Shown: positions 42,980 through 51,886, counted from the first letter of the stretch. The stretch is DNA of 64,000 nt from Microbispora sp. H13382 (GCF_014161445.1 NZ_JABBXA010000026.1:54032-118031); one strand, 5' to 3'. Program-made: numbers and translations. The notes: a model not told the origin generated them from the letters alone.

Positions 42980-44530
42980 ATGGCTCACTGGGCACGCGTG
43001 TCACGGATCCTGGCCGGCGTGGTGGTCACCGTGGCATCCACGGTGACCACCACGGTGCTGCTCCCGCCGATGGTCCCGGCGTCGGCGGCGGGCGCGGAGG
43101 CGGCGGCCCTCGCCCCGCGGCAGGATCCGGGGGAGCGGCCCGGGCGGCCGCCGGGGCGGCAGCTGCGCTGGGGCGACTGCGCGGGGGCCGGCGACCCGGC
43201 CCTGCGCTGCGCGGAGGTCACCGTGCCGCTCGACCACCGCCGTCCCCGCGGCCGGACGATCACGATCGCGATCTCGCGGCTGCCCGCGACCGACCCGGCC
43301 CGCCGCCGGGGCGTGCTGCTCACCACCGGAGGCGGCCCCGGCGGACCGGGCGTGCCGCTGCCGTCGACCCTGGCGCCCCTGCTGTCGCCCGAGGTACGGG
43401 CCCGATACGACCTGATCGGCTTCGACATGCGCTTCGTCGAGCGGAGCACGCCCATCGGCTGCGGGCAGGACCTGGAGGAGACCGGCGGCTACTGGGTGCG
43501 CACCGCCACCCCCGGGAGCTTCCCCGCCGACGCCGCCGAGGCCCGCGCGTACGCCCGCGACTGCGTGCGCGCCGCCGGGTGGGCCCTGCCGTACGCCACG
43601 ACGGCGAACGCGGCCCGCGACATGGACGTCATCCGGGCCGCGCTCGGCGAGGAGAAGATCTCCTACCTCGGCGGGTCGTACGCGGGGATGCTCGGGGCGA
43701 CCTACAGCACCCTGTTCCCCGGCCGGGTGGACAGGTTCGTGCTGGACAGCCCGCCCTACGGCGACACGGCGTGGCGGCCGTACGAGCTGGCGCGCACCCC
43801 CGCGTTCGAGGCCGGCACGGCCGCCTTCGCCGCCTGGACGGCCGCGCGCGACGCCGACTACGGCCTCGGCGCCACCGCGCAGGAGGTCACCGGCGCCGTC
43901 ACCGGGCTCATCCGCCGCGCCGCGACGAGCCCCCTCGTCGTCGCGGGACACGCCTGGACCGGCGGCGAACTGGGGTCGCTGCTCGTGGCCGGCGTCTACG
44001 ACGAGCGTTCCTTCGGGCTGGTCGCGGCGGCCTTCGCCGACCTCGCCGCCGGGCGGGAGCCGTACGTGCCGTTCCCCCTCCGGCCGCTGCCGCCCGCCGG
44101 GGTGCCTGGCGTCCCCGCGGACAACCACACCGCGACCAACATGGCCTACCGGTGCGGGGACGGCCCCTGGCCGCGCGACCCCCGCGACTACCTGCGCGAC
44201 CTCGCCTCCTACGGCGCGCGGTATCCGCTGTTCGGGCCGACCAACGCCAACATCACGCCGTGCGCCTTCTGGCCCCGTATCAAGGACGAGCCGGTGCGGT
44301 TGTCGGCCAACCGGGCGCCCGGGGTCCTGGTGACCGCGGCGCTGCGCGACGTGGCCGTCCCGATCGCCAACAGCCGCGCCGTCGCCGCGCACATCCCGGG
44401 CTCGCGACTGGTGACCATCGACGCCCACACCCACGCGCCGTACCCGTCGTTCGGCGACGCCTGCCTCAACGGCGCCGTCGACGCCTTCCTCACCACCGGG
44501 ACGCTCCCGCGCGCCGACGTCGCCTGCTGA
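42980..44530 (+). CDS. secreted S33-family peptidase (tripeptidyl aminopeptidase-like)
   Basis: 516 residues. Signal peptide with core ILAGVVVTVASTVTTTVLL and cleavage near PASAAGA. The mature protein is an alpha/beta hydrolase of the SlpD/TAP type: TTGGGPGGPGV (oxyanion loop), YDLIGFDMRFV, nucleophile elbow GGSYAGM (Ser233), the acid in AALRDVAVP, and His in IDAHTHAPY. Conserved Cys (WGDCAGAGD...RCAEV and later) suggest disulfides. Such enzymes trim N-terminal tripeptides or act on acyl substrates outside the cell. Start at ATG 42980; an ATG 12 codons upstream is possible. It is divergent from DGPF module 2. Confidence 0.85.
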   Translation: MAHWARVSRILAGVVVTVASTVTTTVLLPPMVPASAAGAEAAALAPRQDPGERPGRPPGRQLRWGDCAGAGDPALRCAEVTVPLDHRRPRGRTITIAISRLPATDPARRRGVLLTTGGGPGGPGVPLPSTLAPLLSPEVRARYDLIGFDMRFVERSTPIGCGQDLEETGGYWVRTATPGSFPADAAEARAYARDCVRAAGWALPYATTANAARDMDVIRAALGEEKISYLGGSYAGMLGATYSTLFPGRVDRFVLDSPPYGDTAWRPYELARTPAFEAGTAAFAAWTAARDADYGLGATAQEVTGAVTGLIRRAATSPLVVAGHAWTGGELGSLLVAGVYDERSFGLVAAAFADLAAGREPYVPFPLRPLPPAGVPGVPADNHTATNMAYRCGDGPWPRDPRDYLRDLASYGARYPLFGPTNANITPCAFWPRIKDEPVRLSANRAPGVLVTAALRDVAVPIANSRAVAAHIPGSRLVTIDAHTHAPYPSFGDACLNGAVDAFLTTGTLPRADVAC

Positions 44531-44562
44531 CCGGATCGGCGGGCAGGCCGCGTTCGCCCGGC

Positions 44563-45441
44563 TCAGCGGGTGAGAAGGGCGCGCAGGGCCCCGGCGACGA
44601 CGGCCGGGGCCTCCTCGGCCATGAAATGCCCGCAGGCGACCGTGGAGTGCACCAGGTCGGGGGCCCAGGCGCCCCACAGCGCCACGGCGTCGTACCCGAG
44701 CGCGGCCCCCCAGTCCTGCTGGAGCACGCTCACCGGCATCCGCAGCCGGGCCCCGGCCTCCCGGTCCGCCCGGTCGTGGTCGGCGTCGATCCCCGCCGAC
44801 GCGCGGTAGTCCGCCACGATCGAGGGCACCGCCGTACGGCAGGCGTCCAGGTAGGCGGCGCGTACGTCGCCGGGGATCGCCCCGCGGTCGAGGGTCCACA
44901 GGTCGAGGAAGTGGCCGAAGAACGCGTCCGCGCTCGCGCCGATCATCCGCTCGGGCAGGCCGGGCGGCTGGGCCATCAGGTACAGGTGGAACCCGACCGC
45001 GGCGGCGGCGCCGTGCATCACCTCCCACATGTCCAGCGTGGGCAGCACGTCGAGGCAGGCCAGGTGGCTGATCGCCGCCGGGTGGTCGAGCCCGGCGCGG
45101 AAGGCGACCAGGGCGCCGCGGTCGTGCCCGGCCAGCGCGAACCGCTCGTGTCCCAGCGCCCGGGCCAGGGCGACGACGTCGGCGGCCATCGTGCGCTTGG
45201 AATAGGTCTCGGGACCGGCCTCGGCAGGCTTGTCGCTGGCGCCGTAGCCGCGCAGGTCGGGACAGATCACGGTGTGGCCGGCGGCCAGGTCCGCGGCGAC
45301 GTGCCGCCACATCAGGTGGGTCTGGGGGAAGCCGTGCAGCAGCACGATCGGGCTCCCCGACCCGGCGACGGCGGTGTTCAGCGACACACCGTCGGCGACC
45401 GGCACGCGCAGGTAGTCGAAACCGGGAAGGACAGGCGCCAT
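44563..45441 (-). CDS. alpha/beta hydrolase, haloacetate dehalogenase-like
   Basis: 292 residues. The nucleophile is an aspartate in LAGHDRGALVAFR (Asp107), as in fluoroacetate dehalogenases and epoxide hydrolases. Early HGFPQTHLMWRHVA supplies the oxyanion hole. HLYLMAQPPGLPERMIG matches the cap segment of fluoroacetate dehalogenases. The catalytic His is His272 in ACGHFMAEEAP. It could remove halide from short haloacids. Related epoxide hydrolases share most marks, so the substrate remains to be proven. It is divergent from the BTAD regulator gene. Confidence 0.82.
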   Translation of the reverse strand: MAPVLPGFDYLRVPVADGVSLNTAVAGSGSPIVLLHGFPQTHLMWRHVAADLAAGHTVICPDLRGYGASDKPAEAGPETYSKRTMAADVVALARALGHERFALAGHDRGALVAFRAGLDHPAAISHLACLDVLPTLDMWEVMHGAAAAVGFHLYLMAQPPGLPERMIGASADAFFGHFLDLWTLDRGAIPGDVRAAYLDACRTAVPSIVADYRASAGIDADHDRADREAGARLRMPVSVLQQDWGAALGYDAVALWGAWAPDLVHSTVACGHFMAEEAPAVVAGALRALLTR

Positions 45442-45553
45442 GACGCGTTCCCTTTCTGTGCGGGATCGGATGTGCCCCCAGGCTGCCGGGCGTGAATGAG
45501 CATCCGGTCAGCGCGCTACCGTGACAGGTGCCGTGACCTGGAGGGGGCCGCAG

Positions 45554-47653
45554 GTGGGGATCGCGTTCGGGGTGCTGGGGCCGGTGACGGCCTGGGACGG
45601 CGCCGGCGCCGCGATCGCCCTGAAGGGGCCCCGGCACCGCGCGGTGCTGGCCCGGCTGATCGTCGCCCGCGGCCGCGTCGTCCCGGTCACCCGCCTCATC
45701 GACGACCTGTGGGACGAACCGCCGGCGGGGGCGCTCGGGGCCGTACGGACGTTCGTGGCGGCGTTGCGCCGCGCCCTGGAACCCGACCGGCCGCCCCGCA
45801 CCCCCGCGCGGCTGCTGGTCACCGAGGGACCGGGGTACGCGCTGCGGGCCGCGACCGACGCGGTGGACTCCTGGCGTTTCGAACACGCGGTGGCCGCCGC
45901 CGCGGCGCTGCCTCCGCACGACGGGCTCGGGCGGCTGGAGGAGGCGCTGGGGTGGTGGCGCGGCCCCGCCTACGCGGAGTTCGCCGACCAGGACTGGGCC
46001 CGCGCCGAGCGCTCCCGCCTGGCCGAGCTGCGGCTGCACGCGGTCGAACGCCGGGCCGAGGCGCTGCTGGCCCTGGGCCGGACCGCCGAGGCGGTGCCCG
46101 ACCTTGACGCGCACACGGCCGGGCATCCCTGGCGCGAGGAGGCCTGGCGGCTGCTCGCGCTCGCGCTGTACCGCGGCGGGCGGCAGGGCGACGCGCTGGC
46201 CGTGCTGCGCCGGGCGCGTGCGCTACTGGTGGACGAGCTGGGAGTGGACCCCGGCCCGGGGCTGCGCCGCCTGGAGACCGACATCCTGCGCCAGGCCGGC
46301 CACCTCGACCCCACCCCGGCCGCGATCGCCGGCGCGGCCGAACGGGTGTGGGCCGAGGCGACCGCCGCGTACGACCGCACGGTCGCCACCGGAGCACGGG
46401 CCCGTCTGGAGTCGACGGCCGGGCTGCTGCGCGACCTCGCCGTGACCGGAGGCGGCGGCCTGCGGGCGGCCCGCGAGCACCGCGTGGCCGCCGTCGAGGC
46501 GGCCGAGGAACTGGGCGACGCGGAGCTGACCGCCCGGGTGATCGGCGCCTTCGACGTCCCGGCCATCTGGACCCGCTCCGACGACCCCGGGCAGGCGGCG
46601 CGGATCGTGGCGGCGGCCGGGCGCACACTGGCCGCCCTCTCCGCCGGTCACGAGGCCGCCGGTCACGAGGCGGCCCGGGCCCGTCTGCTGGCGACGATCG
46701 CGCTGGAGTCGCGCGGCGCACGCTCCGGCCCCGGGCCGCGGGCGGCGCGGCAGGCCGAGGAGATCGCCCGCCGCCTGAACGACCCCGCGCTGCTGGCGTT
46801 CGCGCTGAGCGGCGTGTTCATGCAGACCTTCCACCGCACGGGACTGGCCGCCCGCCGCGACGGAATCGGCGCCGAACTGGTGGACCTGTCCGCCCGGCAC
46901 GGCCTGGTCACCTTCGAGGTGCTCGGCCACCTCGTCCGGATGCAGGCCCGGTCGGCCCTCGCGGACTTCCCGGCCGCCGACGCGCACGCCGCCGCCGCCG
47001 AGGGCCTGGCCGTACGGCACGAGCGGCCCCTGGTGCGGGTGTTCACCGGCTGGTACCGGGCGCTGCGCCTGGACGCGACCGGGCGGGCACCGGTGGAGGA
47101 GGCCGAGGCCGCCTACCGGGAGGCCGCCGCGCGGCTGGACGGCGCCGGCATGCCCGGCATGGAGCGCGGCCTGCTGCCGCTCGCGCTGCTGTGCCTGCGC
47201 CTGCGGCACGCGCAGCCCGCACCGGACGACGTACACGCCGATTGGGGGCCGTACGCGCCGTGGGCCCGGCCTCTAGTGTTGCTGGCACGCGGCCACCGGA
47301 CGGAGGCCGCGGCGGCGCTGCGCGCACTTCCCGAGCCGCCGGGAGACCTGCTGACGGAGGCCCTGTGGTGCCTGGCCGCCCGGGCGGCCCTCACCCTCGG
47401 CGACCGCACGACCATGGAACGCGCGTACGCCGCGCTGCTGCCCGCGGCGGGTGAACTGGCCGGGGCGGGCAGCGGCGTGCTGACGCTCGGCCCGGTGGCG
47501 GGACACCTGAACGACCTCGCCGCCGCGCTCGGCTACGAGACGAACAGGGGCGCTTGCCTCAGCGGCGGCGGGGGCGCGGCCTGCGGGCGGGCGCCCGGCC
47601 CGCCGCCGCGGGCGGACGGGCCGCGGGGCCCGACCAGTGCGACGGCCGGGTGA
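45554..47653 (+). CDS. BTAD-domain transcriptional regulator (AfsR/SARP type)
   Basis: 699 residues. An OmpR-like winged helix (FGVLGPVTAWDGAGAAIALKG, RLIDDLWDEPPAGA) is followed by a BTAD domain (RLLALALYRGGRQGDALAVLRRARALLVDELGVDPG). About 430 further residues of TPR-like helices come next, without a visible NB-ARC P-loop. It is probably an activator of a nearby or specialised-metabolism operon. GTG 45554 is chosen because GGAGGGG lies upstream and the fold begins there. A 15-bp tandem repeat at about 46641-46670 gives AGHEAAGHEAA. The 3' end overlaps the opposite-strand pentapeptide gene by 95 bp. Confidence 0.82.
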   Translation: MGIAFGVLGPVTAWDGAGAAIALKGPRHRAVLARLIVARGRVVPVTRLIDDLWDEPPAGALGAVRTFVAALRRALEPDRPPRTPARLLVTEGPGYALRAATDAVDSWRFEHAVAAAAALPPHDGLGRLEEALGWWRGPAYAEFADQDWARAERSRLAELRLHAVERRAEALLALGRTAEAVPDLDAHTAGHPWREEAWRLLALALYRGGRQGDALAVLRRARALLVDELGVDPGPGLRRLETDILRQAGHLDPTPAAIAGAAERVWAEATAAYDRTVATGARARLESTAGLLRDLAVTGGGGLRAAREHRVAAVEAAEELGDAELTARVIGAFDVPAIWTRSDDPGQAARIVAAAGRTLAALSAGHEAAGHEAARARLLATIALESRGARSGPGPRAARQAEEIARRLNDPALLAFALSGVFMQTFHRTGLAARRDGIGAELVDLSARHGLVTFEVLGHLVRMQARSALADFPAADAHAAAAEGLAVRHERPLVRVFTGWYRALRLDATGRAPVEEAEAAYREAAARLDGAGMPGMERGLLPLALLCLRLRHAQPAPDDVHADWGPYAPWARPLVLLARGHRTEAAAALRALPEPPGDLLTEALWCLAARAALTLGDRTTMERAYAALLPAAGELAGAGSGVLTLGPVAGHLNDLAAALGYETNRGACLSGGGGAACGRAPGPPPRADGPRGPTSATAG

Positions 47654-48485
47654 GGCCCGGGGGCAGCTTGGTGGCCTCGTCCCCCTTGGCCGCGTTCACC
47701 TGGGCCTGGGTGAGGAAGACGCTTTGGGTGAGGTCGGCTCCGCCGAGATCGGCGCCGCGCAGGTCCGCCCCGATGAGGTCCGCCCAGCGCAGGTCGGCCC
47801 CCCGCAGGTCCGCCCCGATGAGGTAGGCGCCCCTCAGGTTGGCGCCGCGCAGGTCGGCCTTTCTCAGCCGAGCGCCGATGAGATCGGCTCCCCTGCGGTC
47901 GGGAGCGCGGCCCCCGGCCGGCGCCCGCACCAGCTCGCTCGTCCGCAGCAGCAGCATGTTGACCTTCTCGCGGTGGGCGGCGACGTCCACGCCTAGCAGG
48001 TCGTCGGGGGTGCCCGTCGTCAGCCGCTCGGTCTCCTCGAACGCGCCGCGCAACTCGGCGTGGATCGGGCGGGCCGCCGGCAGGGCCAGCGCCTCGTCCA
48101 GGTACCACAACAGCTCGTGCAGGTGCCGCATGACCGGGAAGACCTCGAACATCCGGGCCGCGGTCCGCGGTTCGTCCCGCCAGCTGCGCCCGAAGGTGAC
48201 CTGCGAGACCTTCTGCCCGGCGCCGAAGCAGTCGTAGACGGTGCAGCCGGGGAAGCCGCTGTCGCGCAGCCGGGCGTGGATGCCGCAGCGGAAGTCGTCC
48301 CGCAGGTTGGGGCACGGTCGTCCGGCGTCCTTGGTGATCGCGAAGTCGGCCGAGGCGGCGAAGGGCAGCGCGACGCAGCACAGCCCGAAGCAGTTCGCGC
48401 AGTCGGCCCGCAGGCCGATCCGCCTGCCGCCGGGGCCCGCCGGGGCGTCCGCGCCGGTGCCTGCGGGGTCGTGCGTGTCGGGCAA
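47559..48485 (-). CDS. pentapeptide-repeat protein with Cys-rich N-terminal domain
   Basis: 308 residues from a TTG with AGGAG 10 bp upstream. The N-terminal third has a Cys-rich metal-binding look (LRADCANCFGLCCVALPF, GRPCPNLRDDFRCGIH, GCTVYDCFGAGQKVSQVTFG). Residues about 215-275 are pentapeptide repeats A(D/N)LRG (GADLIGARLRKADLRGANLRGAYL...), which form a right-handed quadrilateral helix. The fusion is a known actinomycete family of unknown function. The C-terminal 40 residues are Pro/Arg/Ala-rich, and their coding sequence overlaps the BTAD gene tail-to-tail. Confidence 0.83.
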   Translation of the reverse strand: MPDTHDPAGTGADAPAGPGGRRIGLRADCANCFGLCCVALPFAASADFAITKDAGRPCPNLRDDFRCGIHARLRDSGFPGCTVYDCFGAGQKVSQVTFGRSWRDEPRTAARMFEVFPVMRHLHELLWYLDEALALPAARPIHAELRGAFEETERLTTGTPDDLLGVDVAAHREKVNMLLLRTSELVRAPAGGRAPDRRGADLIGARLRKADLRGANLRGAYLIGADLRGADLRWADLIGADLRGADLGGADLTQSVFLTQAQVNAAKGDEATKLPPGLTRPSHWSGPAARPPAAAGRAPARRPRPRRR

Positions 48486-48631
48486 CGTGCCTGATCTCCT
48501 CGTGTTCCGCGGGCGATCGGCCGCTCGCCGGCCCGGCGCCCAGCTAGAAACGTATCCCACCCGCCGAGCGCCGTACGCCGGGCCGCCCGCGCGGACCAGG
48601 TCCGCGGGCTCGAAGACGATCGGAGGCGAAA

Positions 48632-48647
48632 TGGACGATTTCGTCCA
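48632..48647. promoter_or_regulatory. TetR operator copy 1 (upstream of tetR)
   Basis: Dyad TGGACGA-TT-TCGTCCA, 73 bp before the tetR ATG and just upstream of a -10-like TAATAT (48668-48673), so it would overlap the -35 region. The same 16 bp, inverted, recur at 49389-49404. Confidence 0.75.
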
Positions 48648-48720
48648 GTTTATGGTGGTATGTCGGGTAATATCGGGCTGATCTCCAGCGGGGCCGGGTG
48701 CGCGAAGGCGGGGTTGTCGC

Positions 48721-49380
48721 ATGGCCGATCGAGGGTCGAGGAAGGATTCCCCACGGCTCACCGCGCGCGGCGCGGCCACTCGCGACCGCATCGTCGCCAC
48801 CACCGCCGACCTCATGTTCAGGCAGGGGGTCGCGGCGACGACCCTCGATCAGGTGGTGGACGCCTGCGGCATCAGCAAGTCACAGCTCTATCACTACTTC
48901 CCGGACAAGGAAGCCCTGATCGCCGAGGTGATCGCGATGCGGAAGCATCGCATGGTCTCTACCCAGAAGCCGCAGCTCGACCAGGTGCGCTCGATGCGAG
49001 ATCTCGAACGATGGCGCGACTGGCTGGTGACCAGCCGCCGGGAGCGCGGCGAGCCCTACAGGTGTCCCATCGGCTCACTGGCCAACGAGGTCGCCGGCCG
49101 GTACGACGACGCCCGCCGCTCCCTGGCGGGCATCTTCGACACCTGGCAGGGACTGCTCGCCGACGGCCTCGCCCGGATGCGGGAAAGCGGCGAGCTCGAC
49201 CCCGGCACCGATCCCCGGGAACTCGCCGTCGCGGTCATCGCCGCCCTTCAGGGCGGCTACCTGCTCGCCGAGACCATGCAGGACGAACGGCCCCTCATGG
49301 TCGCCCTCGACATGGCGTTGGACCACGTGAAAGCCCACGTCAGGGCCCCTGTCGCCAATTTGACACAATCGGACAACTGA
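48721..49380 (+). CDS. TetR-family regulator flanked by twin operators
   Basis: 219 residues. The helix-turn-helix is RDRIVATTADLMFRQG...TTLDQVVDACGISKSQLYHYFPDKEALI. The C-terminal domain reads CPIGSLANEVAGRYDDARRSLAGIF and LQGGYLLAETMQDERPL, which is the QacR/YcdC-like class (TetR_C). Identical 16-bp palindromes lie upstream of this gene and between it and the histidine kinase gene 71 bp downstream. It probably represses both itself and the kinase. The ligand is unknown; the CPIG motif cysteine is common in this class and might sense electrophiles. Confidence 0.88.
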   Translation: MADRGSRKDSPRLTARGAATRDRIVATTADLMFRQGVAATTLDQVVDACGISKSQLYHYFPDKEALIAEVIAMRKHRMVSTQKPQLDQVRSMRDLERWRDWLVTSRRERGEPYRCPIGSLANEVAGRYDDARRSLAGIFDTWQGLLADGLARMRESGELDPGTDPRELAVAVIAALQGGYLLAETMQDERPLMVALDMALDHVKAHVRAPVANLTQSDN

Positions 49381-49388
49381 CCGCAAAG

Positions 49389-49404
49389 TGGACGAAATCG
49401 TCCA
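49389..49404. promoter_or_regulatory. TetR operator copy 2 (upstream of the histidine kinase)
   Basis: TGGACGA-AA-TCGTCCA, the exact reverse complement of copy 1, located 8 bp after the tetR stop codon and about 48 bp before the kinase start. Confidence 0.75.
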
Positions 49405-49451
49405 ATCTGCGCTTCGTGGTACCGACCGTCCACGGGTGTGGCAGGAGAATG

Positions 49452-50756
49452 GTGAGGCCGATGCCGTTCCTGCGCTCGATCCAGAAGCGCTACACGACAG
49501 CCGTGGCGGTGTTGTCCCTGCTCTTCACGGTCCTGGGCGGCGTGAGCCTGGACCTGGCGATCCGCTACAGGGTCGAAGACAGGGTGTTCTTCGACGCCGA
49601 GCAGGTCGCCGCCCTGTGGAGCGCGCAGGTGCGCAACGGCACGCTGCCGCGCACCGCCCCCGTCGCGGGCACAGTCGACCTGGTCCAGCTGGTGGACGCG
49701 CGGGGCAGGGTCGTGGACGCCAGCCCGGCGGCGACCGGACGGCCGCCTTTGAGTGGTTTCAGGCCCGGGCCGGACGACCGGCTCCAGCGGCGCGTCGAGT
49801 GCGGGCCGGGCGAGCGGTGCGTCCTGCTCATGGCCAACCGGGTGTCGCCGGCCCCCGACGCCCCCGTCGTCTACGCGGGCACGGCCGAGCCGCCCCTCCT
49901 GGCGACACACCACCTCGAATACCTCATCGCGGGGGCCGCGCTCCTCATCGTCCTGCTCGGCAGCCGGCTGACGTGGTGGATCACGGGCCGGACGCTGCGC
50001 CCGATGGAGCAGCAGTTCCGGCTCGCCTCCGTCACCTCCCACGAGCTCAGGACGCCGATCGCCGGGCTGCGGGTGCAACTGGAGGAAGCACTGCTCTACC
50101 CCGACCACGTCGACCCCCGCGACACCATCCGGGGGGCGCTGTCGGCCACCGGCCGCCTGGAGGCGATCGTGCAGGATGTGCTGGCCATGGCCGGGCTGCG
50201 TGGCGCTCGGCCCGCGCCGCCCGAGCCGATCGACCTCGGCGCGCTGGTGACCGAGGAGGTGAAGGCACACCCCGGCCGTACGCCCGTGGAGGTCCGCACG
50301 ACCGGGGACGTGTGGGTGCACGGCTCACGGGTGCAGCTGGTCCGGTTGGTGAACAATCTGCTGAGCAACGCGCGCAGGCACGCGGTGACCGGCGTCACGG
50401 TCGAGGTCGGGTCCGCCGGCGGCCAGGCGGTCGTGACGGTGAGCGACGACGGGAACGGCATCGCGCCCGACGACCGCGAGCGGGTCTTCGACCGGTTCAC
50501 CCGGCTGGACGAGGGGCGGCGCAGGGACGCCGGCGGCACCGGGCTGGGTCTTGCGATCTCCCGCGACATCGCCCGGGCGCATCGGGGAACCCTGCGGGTC
50601 GAGGACTCTCCCCGCGGCGCGCGGTTCGTCCTCCGGGTGCCGCTCATGCACCGGAACGCGATGGGCGGCCTCCCGCCCACACCGGAGCCCTCGAGAAAAA
50701 TCTTGAAAAAAATCCGGGAGAGGTGTCGATACGGGGTCGTCCCGTTCGAGGAGTGA
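49452..50756 (+). CDS. membrane sensor histidine kinase without adjacent response regulator
   Basis: About 434 residues. Two membrane helices (AVAVLSLLFTVLGGVSLDLA and LEYLIAGAALLIVLLGSRLTWW) enclose an extracytoplasmic domain of about 110 residues with a Cys pair (VECGPGERCVLL). The kinase core follows: HisKA VTSHELRTPIAG, N box NNLLSNARRHA, G1 SDDGNGIAP, G2 GTGLGLAIS. The normal kinase end (RFVLRVPL) is followed by an unusual 35-residue basic tail (PSRKILKKIRERCR) encoded by A-rich DNA. GTG 49452 or ATG 49461 is the start. Control by the upstream TetR is likely through the operator at 49389. Confidence 0.83.
   Translation: MRPMPFLRSIQKRYTTAVAVLSLLFTVLGGVSLDLAIRYRVEDRVFFDAEQVAALWSAQVRNGTLPRTAPVAGTVDLVQLVDARGRVVDASPAATGRPPLSGFRPGPDDRLQRRVECGPGERCVLLMANRVSPAPDAPVVYAGTAEPPLLATHHLEYLIAGAALLIVLLGSRLTWWITGRTLRPMEQQFRLASVTSHELRTPIAGLRVQLEEALLYPDHVDPRDTIRGALSATGRLEAIVQDVLAMAGLRGARPAPPEPIDLGALVTEEVKAHPGRTPVEVRTTGDVWVHGSRVQLVRLVNNLLSNARRHAVTGVTVEVGSAGGQAVVTVSDDGNGIAPDDRERVFDRFTRLDEGRRRDAGGTGLGLAISRDIARAHRGTLRVEDSPRGARFVLRVPLMHRNAMGGLPPTPEPSRKILKKIRERCRYGVVPFEE
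50724..50750 (+). promoter_or_regulatory. predicted ECF42-type promoter of module 3
   Basis: TGTCGA (50724-50729), 17-bp spacer, CGAG (50747-50750), 54 bp before the ATG of the DUF998 gene (50805). It lies inside the 3' end of the histidine kinase gene and would drive the DUF998-DGPF-ECF42-methyltransferase operon. Confidence 0.62.
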
Positions 50757-50804
50757 GTGAAGGGCCGGTGAGGGACCGGCCCCCGCCCGAAGGGACAACC
50801 GCCC

Positions 50805-51467
50805 ATGACCACCGCCACCGCTCACGCCGGCACCCCGTCCCGCGCCTGCGACCGCGAGAGCGCCGTCACCCGCAGCCTGCTGGGGTACGGCGTGATCGCC
50901 GGCCCGCTCTACGTCGGGGTGTCGCTCACCGAGGCCCTCACGCGGGACAGCTTCGACCTGACCCGGCACGCCTGGAGCCTGCTCGCCAACGGCGACCTCG
51001 GCTGGATCCACATCACGAACCTCGTCCTGGCCGGGGCGATGACCGTCGCCTTCGCCGCGGGCCTGCGCCGGGCCGCCGGACGCGGCTGGGCCCCCCGCCT
51101 GCTGGCCGTCTACGGCCTGAGCCTGCTGGCGGCCGGGGCCTTCCGGGCCGACCCGGCCCAGGGCTTCCCCCGGGGCGTGCCCGGCGGCGAGGTCAGCTGG
51201 CACGGCATCGCGCACCTGGCCTCCGGCGGCGTCGGGTTCACCTGCCTGGTCGCGGCCTGCTTCGTCCTCGCCCACCGCTTCGCCCGCAGCGGGCGGGCGG
51301 CCTGGGCGTGGGGGTCGCGGGCGACCGGCGCGCTGTTCGCGGCCGGCTTCCTGGCCATGGTCTCCGCCGCGGGCGCGGCCTGGTCCAACCTCGCCTTCAC
51401 CGGCGCCGTGGTGCTCGGCTGGGCCTGGATCGGCGCCCTGGCCGTGCACGTCTACCGGAACGCCTGA
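50805..51467 (+). CDS. DUF998 membrane protein
   Basis: 220 residues with six predicted helices: LLGYGVIAGPLYVGVSLTEALT, IHITNLVLAGAMTVAFAAGL, LLAVYGLSLLAAGAF, IAHLASGGVGFTCLVAACFVLA, TGALFAAGFLAMVSAAGAAW and VVLGWAWIGALAVHVY. Conserved HAWSLLANGD and the charged DPAQGFPRGVPGG loop are typical of DUF998. The function is unknown. As first gene of the operon behind an ECF42-type promoter, it is a likely regulated target and perhaps linked to the signal. Confidence 0.83.
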   Translation: MTTATAHAGTPSRACDRESAVTRSLLGYGVIAGPLYVGVSLTEALTRDSFDLTRHAWSLLANGDLGWIHITNLVLAGAMTVAFAAGLRRAAGRGWAPRLLAVYGLSLLAAGAFRADPAQGFPRGVPGGEVSWHGIAHLASGGVGFTCLVAACFVLAHRFARSGRAAWAWGSRATGALFAAGFLAMVSAAGAAWSNLAFTGAVVLGWAWIGALAVHVYRNA

Positions 51468-51514
51468 CCCGTCCCACGATCACCTGATAGATCATTGCTT
51501 GGAGGGAGAGACCG

Positions 51515-51886
51515 ATGCGATACATGGTTCTGCTCAGGGCCGCCCAGCCCGCCACCCCGCCGCCCGCCGACCTCATGGAGGCCATCGCCAAGCTCGGCCA
51601 GGAGGCGACCGTCGCCGGGGCCCTGCTCGACACCGCCGGCCTGGCCCCCAGCGCGTCCGGGGCGGCCGTACGGCTCGCCGAGGGCGGGCTCAGCGTGACC
51701 GACGGCCCGTTCGCCGAGTCGAAGGAACTGATCAGCTACGCCCTGTACGACGTGCGGTCGAAGGAGGAGGCGGTCGAGTGGACCTCACGCTTCATGCGCC
51801 TGCACCGCGACCTGTGGGAAGGCTGGGAGGGCGAGGCCGAGGTGGTCAAGGTGCTCGGCCCCGAGGACTTCGCCCCGCCGGCCTGA
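51515..51886 (+). CDS. DGPF-domain (YCII-fold) protein, module 3
   Basis: 123 residues: RYMVLLRAAQPATPPPADLM, then LSVTDGPFAESKELISYALY with an exact DGPF motif, and EEAVEWTSRFMRLH. A strong ribosome site (GGAGGGAGAG) precedes the ATG. It sits 47 bp after the DUF998 gene and 7 bp before the sigma factor gene. It is clearly homologous to the two other DGPF proteins in the window but not identical, so the modules are not recent copies. Confidence 0.9.
   Translation: MRYMVLLRAAQPATPPPADLMEAIAKLGQEATVAGALLDTAGLAPSASGAAVRLAEGGLSVTDGPFAESKELISYALYDVRSKEEAVEWTSRFMRLHRDLWEGWEGEAEVVKVLGPEDFAPPA

Noticed and set aside
43001..46126. Very long minus-strand open frame of over 1000 codons
   Set aside because: It spans genes on both strands in the wrong frame; its product is low-complexity Arg/Gly/Pro sequence, while the S33 peptidase, hydrolase and BTAD genes in the same DNA have clear motifs.
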